DNA of 64,000 nucleotides. Source: Actinomycetota bacterium (lineage in GTDB: Bacteria > Actinomycetota > Humimicrobiia > Humimicrobiales > Humimicrobiaceae). The notes below the pieces were generated by a model. It searched no databases, had not been told where the DNA came from, and saw only the letters and a list, made by a program, of their open reading frames with translations. Location of the stretch: NCBI GenBank assembly GCA_023380915.1, contig JAMCSM010000013.1, forward strand, positions 1-64,000, in the 5' to 3' direction. Both the position numbers and the translations under genes were made by a program. Shown here piece by piece: positions 46,659 to 54,662 of this stretch (positions within the stretch are counted from its first letter, which is position 1; each line of letters opens with the position of its first letter).

Positions 46659-47789
46659 GTGGAAACTGGCAATAGTTTTGAAAGAGTAAAAAAAGCTATT
46701 CATTTTGGTTATCCCGATAGGATACCCATCATGCATGCCATACTGCCAGGTGCATGGCTTAAATATGGGGATAGCTTATATGAAATTGTTAAAAAATTTC
46801 CAGGTGATCTCGCCGATAAAAATTCAAAACCTTCTTTGAAAAGATCTTCTGCTAGTGGATACAGTATGAGTACAAATTTAACTAAAAAATATATATATGA
46901 GGATGATTTTAGTTTCATAGAAGCGCGAAATTTTATGTATGGTCTTAATGAAGCATCAGGAAGACAACAGGATGAATGGGATTGTATCTGGGAAAAAATT
47001 GATCCGGGTATAGTCGGTCAGGTTGTATCACATCCATTGGCAGATTGGGATAAATGGAAAAATTATAGATTTCCGGATACATTTGCTTATTGGAGATGGG
47101 ATAATGAAAATTTTTTAAATATTATTAAAGAGTCAAGATGTATGGGCAAATATATAATTGGATATGGGGGTAATGTTTTTGAAAAAATGCAATGGTTAAG
47201 AGGTTATGAAGAATTGATGATAGATATCTGTTTAAATCAGGAAAGAGTAAAAGCATTAGGTGAAAAAATTTGTGAATATGTTATTGGTACAGTACAGAAG
47301 CTTGCTGGATTTGGAGTTGATGGTATAGAAATTTCAGATGATTGGGGTACTCAAAAAGATTTAATGATAAGTCCAGATCTATGGCGAAAGTTATTTAAGC
47401 CTTATTATAAGAATATTTTTAATGAAATTCATAAATTCGGAACTGAAATACATTTCCATACGGATGGTAATACTATAAGTATCATTGATGATTTGATTGA
47501 AATAGGTGCTGATGTAATTAATCCGCAGTTTTCTGCAATGAATTTAGATGAACTCTCAAAAAAGGTAAAGAGCAAAGTATGCATAAGGACCGATATAGAC
47601 AGGCAATATATTTTAATTAAATCAACTCCAAAAGAAATGGATGAATATATTAAGAAAATATTTGAACTTATGGGATCAGAAAAAGGCGGGATTATGTTTA
47701 AAGGAGAAATAAATTCGGATTGCCCTTTAGAATTAATAGAAGCCATGTATGTAGCTTTTGAAAAACATGGAAGATATTATTGGTCTTGA
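46659..47789 (+). CDS. UroD-family protein, copy 6 (His-x-Asp variant)
   Basis: A 376-residue UroD-fold protein starting at GTG. The motif reads FHTDGN (His267, Asp269), so the Cys ligand is absent as in copy 2, and the later site reads KGEINSD. It lies just before the DhaL gene. Confidence 0.75.
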   Translation: METGNSFERVKKAIHFGYPDRIPIMHAILPGAWLKYGDSLYEIVKKFPGDLADKNSKPSLKRSSASGYSMSTNLTKKYIYEDDFSFIEARNFMYGLNEASGRQQDEWDCIWEKIDPGIVGQVVSHPLADWDKWKNYRFPDTFAYWRWDNENFLNIIKESRCMGKYIIGYGGNVFEKMQWLRGYEELMIDICLNQERVKALGEKICEYVIGTVQKLAGFGVDGIEISDDWGTQKDLMISPDLWRKLFKPYYKNIFNEIHKFGTEIHFHTDGNTISIIDDLIEIGADVINPQFSAMNLDELSKKVKSKVCIRTDIDRQYILIKSTPKEMDEYIKKIFELMGSEKGGIMFKGEINSDCPLELIEAMYVAFEKHGRYYWS

Positions 47790-47871
47790 TTAAAACCCAA
47801 AATCTATTGCAATGGAAGATTGAATTTGATTTTGCTGGTATTTATTTTACAGAAAAGGAGGTGTTTTTTAA

Positions 47872-48531
47872 ATGAAAAAAACACTAGATCTTCAAGATTT
47901 CAAATCTATAATTAATATAATGAATGAAAATATACAGACCAATGTTAATTTATTGTCAAATTTAGATTCTGTTATTGGTGATGGTGATCATGGGATGTCA
48001 ATGTCTAAAAGTTTTAAAAATGCAATTAATTCTTTAAATAATGAAAATGTTCAGACAATTCCAGAACTGCTTAGGGTTATGGGTAAATCTATTTTATCTT
48101 CAGTAGGTGGTGTAACCGGTGTTGTATTTGGATATTTTTTTATAGAAATGGGGAAAAATCTAAGTCCTGAAAAGAAAGAAGTTAATCTGGAAGATTTTTA
48201 TTTTATGTTATCAAAATCATTAGAAGTGTCAATGAAACTTGGAAGTGGTGCAAAACCTGGAGACAAAACAATGATTGATGCTTTTTACCCTGCTGTGGAA
48301 AGTTTAAAGGATTCTATCGATAACAATTTAACTTTAAGTGAGGCCTTTAAAGAAATGTCTATAGCTGCAGAAAATGGTGCACTTTCAACAAAAGAAATGA
48401 TTGCAAAAGTAGGACGTGCAAAATATTTAGGCCAGCGCTCTATAGGGTATCAGGATGCAGGCGCAACATCGCTGTATTTAATTTTAAAATCATTTAATGA
48501 TTATTTAGAGACACAGAACAAGAAAGGTTAA
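47872..48531 (+). CDS. dhaL: DhaL-type kinase subunit
   Basis: A 219-residue nucleotide-binding subunit of dihydroxyacetone-type kinases. GDGDHGMSMSKS near residue 42 binds the metal-nucleotide. AAAGGAGG precedes the ATG. DhaK follows 2 bp later. No DhaM is present, so the phosphate donor may be ATP. Relatives of these kinases phosphorylate tetruloses as well as dihydroxyacetone. Confidence 0.93.
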   Translation: MKKTLDLQDFKSIINIMNENIQTNVNLLSNLDSVIGDGDHGMSMSKSFKNAINSLNNENVQTIPELLRVMGKSILSSVGGVTGVVFGYFFIEMGKNLSPEKKEVNLEDFYFMLSKSLEVSMKLGSGAKPGDKTMIDAFYPAVESLKDSIDNNLTLSEAFKEMSIAAENGALSTKEMIAKVGRAKYLGQRSIGYQDAGATSLYLILKSFNDYLETQNKKG

Positions 48532-48533
48532 AT

Positions 48534-49553
48534 ATGAGAAAGCTTATTAATTCTCCTGAAAATATTGTAAGTGAAGTTATTGAAGGTTTTGTTTTAACAA
48601 ATAAAAATAAAATAAAGCGAATAAAAAATTTAAATGTAGTTGCAAGAATGGATGCCCCTGTTAAAGACAAGATAGGTATTGTTATAGGAGGAGGAGCAGG
48701 GCATGAGCCACTGTTCCTGGAGTATATTGGCAGGGGTATGGCCGATGTTGAAGTACACGGTCAAATTTTTGCAGCACCGCCACCTGACGCAGCATTAGAA
48801 GGGATCAGGGCAGCGGATGGAGGTAAAGGAGTATTACTACTTTATAATAATTACAGGGGGGATGTCTTAAACTTTGGTATTGCTCAGGACATGGCAAGAG
48901 AAGAGGGAATAAAAGTTGAAACAGTTCTAATTAATGATGAGATCTCATCTGCTCCAAGGGAGAAGATGGAAGAAAGAAGGGGAACAACAGCAGATCATAT
49001 AATTATTAAAATTGCGGGAGCAGCTTCTGAGTCTGGATTAGATTTTGATTCCCTTATAAAATTATTAAAAAAAGCGGTTTATAATTCAAGATCACTTGGT
49101 GTATCACTATCACCATGTACGCTTCCTGAAACAGGTCTTGCTACTTTTACCTTAGAAGAAGGCAAAATGGAATTTGGCATGGGCTTGCATGGTGAGGCAG
49201 GTATTAAAAGAGTGGATTTGATGAGTGCAGACAAAACTACTGAAACAATAATTGACTTAATAATAGATGACCTTCCTTTTGAAAAAGGTGATAGTGCTGT
49301 TGCAATTGTTAATGGTTATGGTTCTACAACTCGAATGGAAATGTTTATAGTTATGAGAAGAATCCATTCTTATCTAGCTGAAAAAGGTATATTAATTTAC
49401 TCTTCAGAAGTTGGAGAGTTCTGCACTTCCCAGGAAATGGCAGGAATATCCATTACTCTTGTAAAGTTAGATAATGAAATAAAGAAATTTTATGATATGC
49501 CTGCTGATAGTCCAGGGTATAGAAAATTTGGTTTTAGAATAAGGAAACCTTAA
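48534..49553 (+). CDS. dhaK: DhaK-type substrate-binding kinase subunit
   Basis: A 339-residue subunit with GGGAGHEPLFLEYIG and NYRGDVLNFG. His219 in MGLHGEAG matches the His that binds dihydroxyacetone covalently in DhaK. It partners DhaL upstream and is followed without a gap by the second RuBisCO-like protein, so dihydroxyacetone or a small ketose is probably a pathway product. Confidence 0.93.
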   Translation: MRKLINSPENIVSEVIEGFVLTNKNKIKRIKNLNVVARMDAPVKDKIGIVIGGGAGHEPLFLEYIGRGMADVEVHGQIFAAPPPDAALEGIRAADGGKGVLLLYNNYRGDVLNFGIAQDMAREEGIKVETVLINDEISSAPREKMEERRGTTADHIIIKIAGAASESGLDFDSLIKLLKKAVYNSRSLGVSLSPCTLPETGLATFTLEEGKMEFGMGLHGEAGIKRVDLMSADKTTETIIDLIIDDLPFEKGDSAVAIVNGYGSTTRMEMFIVMRRIHSYLAEKGILIYSSEVGEFCTSQEMAGISITLVKLDNEIKKFYDMPADSPGYRKFGFRIRKP

Positions 49554-50825
49554 ATGTTTAATAAAAGTTTACATTTTTTGCCTGATGGTTTTGAAAGGGA
49601 AGACTATATAGTTGCTACTTATTTTATTGAAGAAAAACCGTCAATTGACATGATAAAATTTGCTGAGACATTAGCTGTTGATATGAGCACTGGCACATGG
49701 ACTGCCGTAGAAGGTGAAACGGAAGAAATGCGGGGAAGATATGCTGGTAAAGTTATCACAATTCATGAAATTCCTAATTATGAATTTGAACTTCCTGATA
49801 ATATTTGTGACAGAAAATATGTAGTAATTATAGCAATTCCTTTTATAAATATCGGACAGCAGATTCCAATGCTTCTTACAACTATTATTGGCAATACTTC
49901 AGTCATGGGTAAAATAAAACTTCTGGATATAGAATTTCCAAAAAAATATCTGGAAGACTTCAAGGGGCCAAAATTTGGCATAGAAGGTGTAAGAGAAATT
50001 CTGAGAGTACAGGCAAGACCTTTACTTAACAATATGATAAAGCCCTGTACAGGTTTTACTCCGGAAACCGGTGCAGAATTTTTCTACAAAGCCGCAGCAG
50101 GGGGAGTTGATATAATAAAAGATGACGAATTGCTTTCTGAAACATCTTATAACAACAGGGTTCAAAGAATAAAACTGTATATGAGAATGGCTGAAAAAGC
50201 ATATCAGGTTAAGGGTGAAAAAACACTTTATTGTGTAAATATTACTGATAGGGCTGATAAATTACTTGAAAATGCAAAAAGAGCGATAGAAGCTGGTGCG
50301 AATGCAATAATGATTAATTATCTCACTCAGGGATTATCTTCATTTAGATGTATTGCTGAAAATTCTGAAATAAATGTTCCGATTCTTGCCCACCTTGATT
50401 TTTCGGGGGTATTGTATGCTAATCCTTATGGAGGAATGTCATCACATTTAGTTCTTGGAAAGCTTGCGAGACTTGCTGGTGCAGATATGATCGTATATCC
50501 TATTGAATCAGGAAAGTACAGGCTTATTGATGAAAGATACAGGCAGATTGCTTATGATTTATCACTTGATTGGTATCATATAAAAAGAACCTTTCCAGTA
50601 CCTGCAGGCGGGGTTCATCCACGAGTAGTACCTAAAATTTTGGATGATCTCGGTTTTGATATAGTACTGTCTGCAGGAGGTGCAATACATGGACATCCAA
50701 TGGGTGCTTCTGCAGGAGCAAAGGCAATGAGACAGGCAATAGATGCAGCAGTAAATGGTATAAGTCTTGAAGAATATGCAGAAAATCATGAAGAATTAAA
50801 AACTGCACTTGATAAATGGAAGTAA
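49554..50825 (+). CDS. RuBisCO-like protein, second type
   Basis: A 423-residue RuBisCO homologue that differs clearly from the one at 19781. MIKPCTGFTPETGAEFF and IIKDDELLSET keep the first lysine and the metal-site KDDE. ILAHLDFSG keeps a His, SSHLVLGKLARLAGAD keeps a second, and the loop 6 region has ESGKYRL. Transcarboxylase/hydrolase- or decarboxylase-type RuBisCO-like enzymes of apiose catabolism are the closest functional precedent I can suggest (inference). The start codon directly follows the dhaK stop. Confidence 0.85.
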   Translation: MFNKSLHFLPDGFEREDYIVATYFIEEKPSIDMIKFAETLAVDMSTGTWTAVEGETEEMRGRYAGKVITIHEIPNYEFELPDNICDRKYVVIIAIPFINIGQQIPMLLTTIIGNTSVMGKIKLLDIEFPKKYLEDFKGPKFGIEGVREILRVQARPLLNNMIKPCTGFTPETGAEFFYKAAAGGVDIIKDDELLSETSYNNRVQRIKLYMRMAEKAYQVKGEKTLYCVNITDRADKLLENAKRAIEAGANAIMINYLTQGLSSFRCIAENSEINVPILAHLDFSGVLYANPYGGMSSHLVLGKLARLAGADMIVYPIESGKYRLIDERYRQIAYDLSLDWYHIKRTFPVPAGGVHPRVVPKILDDLGFDIVLSAGGAIHGHPMGASAGAKAMRQAIDAAVNGISLEEYAENHEELKTALDKWK

Positions 50826-50895
50826 AAATAGTCAGAAGTAAAGATTTACAAGAATTATAAACCACATAATTATGAGCGTAGAAAGGATTTATAAT

Positions 50896-51042
50896 TTGAA
50901 AAAAATTTTAGTTGGTTCTTCCTGGAAAATGAATAAGACTGTTAATGAGAGTATACAATATGCGAGGAAACTGATTGATTATCTTAAGAAAAATGAAAAT
51001 TATTTAAATCCTTATTTAGATATATTCATACTGATATGTTAA
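50896..51042 (+). pseudogene. triosephosphate-isomerase-like N-terminal fragment
   Basis: TTG at 50896 (AAAGGA upstream) opens a 48-codon frame beginning KKILVGSSWKMNKTVNE, the first strand and loop of TPI-fold isomerases, then stops. SSWKMN instead of the usual NWKMN suggests a TPI paralogue of sugar pathways rather than glycolytic TpiA. Confidence 0.65.
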
Positions 51043-51404
51043 AGAATATTTTTTGTTTACAAGTTAATGCCATAAAAGATAAATATATAACCCTTGTGTA
51101 TAAAGCTTTGATAGTTAATAAACTAATACTTAGAATGTATATAACTAAGACAGGTCGTCTTGGTATGATGATTCTTGCTGGAACCGGAACAGATAAATTT
51201 ACTCTAAAAGAAGCAATTTCTAAATTTGTAAAAATTAAAGATAGGTTTGAACCTGATAAAAATATCAGAACAAGATATGTTGATAAATTTGAAAAATATA
51301 AAAAATATACAGTCTTGTTTCTCAGTTTTATTAATAGTCATAGGAAAGTATTGTCTAGCCTAATTAATAAAAATATGTTTAATATAAAGCAATTTAATTT
51401 TTAG
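51036..51404 (+). pseudogene. FGGY kinase C-terminal fragment
   Basis: The open frame encodes GRLGMMILAGTGTDKF, then KEAISKFVKIKDRFEPD and DKFEKYKKY, the characteristic end of FGGY sugar kinases. The rest of the gene is absent and the N-terminal part of this frame is not kinase-like. It is probably the remains of a second kinase gene. Confidence 0.55.
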
Positions 51405-51479
51405 GTTGAAGTTGCTAATAAAAATTATATCAATTTATTGCATTAATTAAGATAATCATTTGATTTTTATAAGAACTTT

Positions 51480-51996
51480 ATGAATTATAATTCAAATCCC
51501 ATTTTCAAAAACGTTATTCAAGTAGGAATTAGTTGTAAATGATCTTAAAAAGACCCTTGAGAAATATTTTAAAGATTATGGGATAGGTCCATGTTATGTA
51601 AGAAAATACTCTGGTGACAATGTAAAAGACATGTATCTTTATGGGGGAAAAATAGACTATTCTATGAATGTAGCATTTTGTTCTATTGGAAATGTGCAGT
51701 TTGAATTAATAGAACCAATAACTGATTCCATATACACTAAGTTTTACGATAGATATGGTGAAGGTATTTTGCATCACTTAAAGATGGAAGTCCAAAATTA
51801 TGAAAGCGCTCTTAAGTTTTTTAAGTCAAAGGAGATAGAAGTCATAATGTCTGGTAATCATCTGGGAAGGAAGTATTCATATCTGTCAACAAGCAGAGAT
51901 ATTGGTTTTATAGCTGAAATTGCAAGCGCTCCTACAGAGTTTGCAAGCCCCGAACCTGATTACTGGTATCCTGGGGATAGGATTTTGTCTAAATAG
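51480..51996 (+). pseudogene. VOC-family (methylmalonyl-CoA epimerase-like) gene, frameshifted
   Basis: ATG at 51480 encodes MNYNSNPIFKNVIQVGI and then a stop. The continuing sequence VVNDLKKTLEKYFKDYGI is in another frame from about 51526 and runs to the stop at 51996 (GILHHLKMEVQNYESALK, a VOC metal-site segment). One frameshift near 51525 breaks the gene. Confidence 0.65.
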
Positions 51997-52041
51997 CTAC
52001 AGAAAATATTATTAAAACGAAAATATAAAAAAATTTAAGAT

Positions 52042-52346
52042 ATGGTAATGTTTAGGAAAACTCTAGTTGGTTGCGGTTTTAAAATGAGAAAGAATGTTAA
52101 AGATTCTGTTGGATATGCAAAATTATTATATGATTTTGTAGAAAGTAATATAACTGATTCAATTGCTATTGAAGTTTTTATACTTCCATCATTATTAACT
52201 TCTGTCCTATATCAATGATATTTAAAAATTCAACAAAAATAAAACTTGGTGCACAAAATTGCTGGTACGAAGATGAAGGATCCTTTACAAGAGAGATAAG
52301 TCCAAGAGATTTAAAAGAAATTGGATGTAAATATTTGGAAATTGAT
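52042..52346 (+). pseudogene. second triosephosphate-isomerase-like remnant
   Basis: ATG 52042 encodes VGCGFKMRKNVKDSVGYAK and FILPSLLTSVLYQ, then a TGA at 52216. A shifted frame continues with TKIKLGAQNCWYEDEGSF and KEIGCKYLEI. Homology ends near 52346 where the DUF192 remnant begins. It is frameshifted and truncated before the catalytic His-Ser-Glu segment. Confidence 0.65.
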
Positions 52347-52653
52347 TTGCAGCGCTGCTATTTGCAAAAAGTTTTTCAGACAGGCTTTTTGGGGCTTGAT
52401 ATTTAAAAACCTGAAAGACGGTCAGGGATTTGTAATTGAAAATTGCAGCAGTATTCATACTTTCTGGATGAGGTATAAGATTGACCTTATATTTCTTGAC
52501 AGGAAAAATAAAATCATAAAGCTGTATGAAAACTTCAAACAATTCAGATTTACTCCCGTAATTAAAAATGCATGTAAGGTAATTGAACTTCCAGCTTCTA
52601 CCATCAGCAATAACTTCCTAAGAACAGGGGATGAATTAAAGTTTTTAAATTAG
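52347..52653 (+). pseudogene. DUF192 remnant, second copy
   Basis: The frame joins TPI-like sequence to DUF192 (FWGLIFKNLKDGQGF, HTFWMRYKIDLIFLD, CKVIELPAST). Compared with the copy at 16485 it lacks the first codons and has a 2-base loss and a 2-base gain in the first 50 bases, so the early residues are scrambled. The middle is almost identical to the first copy. It ends just before the tad locus. Confidence 0.7.
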
Positions 52654-52858
52654 TTTTTTCATCCTGCTGCTCAATAAAATCTTAAGACTATGGCAATTAC
52701 ATATATATAATATAGAGTTTTTTAATTTAATAATACCCTTCTATTGCACAAACCAATCTATTGCCGGTAATTGCACTGTTATTAATGTTGTTTCCTTCAT
52801 ATATTTAGCGTGACATGGATTTTCTTCATTCAAATACCAAAAAATTTTATAAATTTTA

Positions 52859-52882
52859 TTATTTATGTATTTACATAAATAA
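52859..52882. promoter_or_regulatory. palindrome upstream of the tad operon
   Basis: TTATTTATGTA, 2 bp, TACATAAATAA is a perfect 24-bp palindrome 71 bp before the first tad gene. It is a candidate operator. Otherwise the gap 52654-52953 is AT-rich with no gene. Confidence 0.4.
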
Positions 52883-52953
52883 ATAATTATGCTAATATTC
52901 CAAATAATCTAATTATGTAAATGAATAAATAGGCTTTTAAGCAAAATAATTAA

Positions 52954-53688
52954 ATGAATAGGGCATCTTTAATATTTAAACAAAAACTTATATCAATAAT
53001 ATTCATTATTATAGCTTTGATTGGAGGAGTGCTGATTTACTTTTATATTTCAAACCTCAAATCATTGTCGACACTGAATCAATATTCCAATGAAGTGCTG
53101 ATAGCAAAAGAAGAAATTGTCAGCGGATCTGAAATAAAGCCGGAAATGACTGGAAGACAAAAAATTTCAAATAATATTTTTTCCAGCAAATTTGTTTCAA
53201 ATGAAAATGAAATAACAGGCAAGACAGCAAAAGAAACCATTTTGAAAGGCGAAATTATTTCCAAAGACAAAATTGCCGGAATTGATGATTTATCACAAGG
53301 AAATTTAAAATTTTCAACATATATACCTTCAAAAGAAAAAGCTGTAACAATCCCCGTAATATATTGGGGTGATGCTTCTCTTATCAATATTGGAGACAGC
53401 GTTGATGTTATTTCAACATATTATGAAAAAGACAGTTCCAGCTTAAAGTCTGAAATTGTTTTAAATAAAGAAGAAATAATTATTATTTCACAATTATCAG
53501 ATAAAAAGGATGAGAGTTCAGTTAAAGATGAGGGTCTGGCGGTTCTTAATTTTGAAAGTAACAGCATAAAAGATAACAGCGTTTTATATCTTACTTTTTA
53601 TCTGAATGAAGAAGAGATTACCAGAATTTTTAGTGCAGTTGAAAAAGGAAACTTAAATATTGCTCTTTGCTCATCAAAAATATTCTAA
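52954..53688 (+). CDS. cpaB: SAF-domain pilus protein, CpaB-like
   Basis: A 244-residue protein with one N-terminal membrane segment (about 11-30), then a SAF-like domain (VLIAKEEIVSGSEIKPEM), then a RcpC/CpaB region with VTIPVIYWGDASLINIGDSV. In tad loci CpaB works in the periplasmic or outer part of the Flp pilus machine. It is the first gene of the tad operon. Confidence 0.82.
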   Translation: MNRASLIFKQKLISIIFIIIALIGGVLIYFYISNLKSLSTLNQYSNEVLIAKEEIVSGSEIKPEMTGRQKISNNIFSSKFVSNENEITGKTAKETILKGEIISKDKIAGIDDLSQGNLKFSTYIPSKEKAVTIPVIYWGDASLINIGDSVDVISTYYEKDSSSLKSEIVLNKEEIIIISQLSDKKDESSVKDEGLAVLNFESNSIKDNSVLYLTFYLNEEEITRIFSAVEKGNLNIALCSSKIF

Positions 53689-53794
53689 AAAATAAAATGT
53701 TTATTTTATCAGGTTTTCAGAAATGACACACGAGTAATTAAAAAATAGGAATTATTACAAAATTTATTAATAAAGAAGGAAACAAAGATTATAA

Positions 53795-54547
53795 ATGAAA
53801 AAGGAAGATGGAAAAATAATATTAATTTCAGGAAGTAAGGGAGGATGCGGGCAAAGTTTTATTTGCAACTGTCTGTCAAATTATCTCTCAATTAATACTG
53901 ATAAAAATATATTGCTGATGGATTTTAACACCGGCAGGATGGATTCAAGAATAATTTACAAGACCAGGGAAGACAATATCAGGACAATCCATGATATAAG
54001 AAACATCTCCGAAGAAATTGATGAAAGTATTATAAAAAAGATTGTAGTTAATTTTGACAACAGCCTCAATGTGATTTTTCCGCCGCTGTATTCTGATAAT
54101 TTGAAGGCTATATCTTATAAAGATCTTCTTAAAATCTTTAAAACCTTAAAGAGAATCTTTGATATGATTCTGGTGGATTATCCGTTTTATCCCCATTTAA
54201 CGGAAAAGGATAAAAGTATTTTGAATGATGTTGATAAATTATTGTTTGTAAGTCTTCCTGATTTAATATCTTTAAGCAATTTAAATATAATAATAAAGCA
54301 GCTTGCCGACATCATTGATTATTTGAATCCTGAAGTCATAGTAAATAAATATAATGTGCAGCCATCAATTTCCTTTGCTCTGCTCAGTGCGGTTCTTAAA
54401 TATCCGGTTGATTATTTTATTCCCTTTGACAGGGATATCCAGCAGCTTTATCTGGAAAAAGGTCCATCACATATTTTTAGATACAACCTGAAAATAATAA
54501 GGGATTTATCCGGTATCGGCACCAACTTGATTGAGCAACTTTTTTAA
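53795..54547 (+). CDS. tadZ: TadZ/MinD-like ATPase with altered P-loop
   Basis: A 250-residue SIMIBI-type protein. The deviant Walker A region reads SKGGCGQSF, keeping the first Lys but replacing the second Lys by Gln, so ATP hydrolysis may be impaired. Later motifs ILLMDFNTGRMDSR and MILVDYPFYPH follow the family. TadZ proteins position the pilus apparatus at the pole, and many have degenerate P-loops. No receiver domain. Confidence 0.8.
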   Translation: MKKEDGKIILISGSKGGCGQSFICNCLSNYLSINTDKNILLMDFNTGRMDSRIIYKTREDNIRTIHDIRNISEEIDESIIKKIVVNFDNSLNVIFPPLYSDNLKAISYKDLLKIFKTLKRIFDMILVDYPFYPHLTEKDKSILNDVDKLLFVSLPDLISLSNLNIIIKQLADIIDYLNPEVIVNKYNVQPSISFALLSAVLKYPVDYFIPFDRDIQQLYLEKGPSHIFRYNLKIIRDLSGIGTNLIEQLF

Positions 54548-54662
54548 ACCGTTGCATTACACTTAAAATAGTATTGAGAGATTTCAAGAGATTTTTTATC
54601 TGATTTTTAAAATAAATTTTTTAATATTTATAAATTTCAACTAAAGCTTTCAAAAGAAAATT

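Noticed and set aside
52300..52953. Right-hand attachment site matching the tRNA-Pro 3' end
   Set aside because: No copy of the tRNA end is seen near the right edge of the island, and no integrase gene is in the window, so a classical integrative element is not supported.
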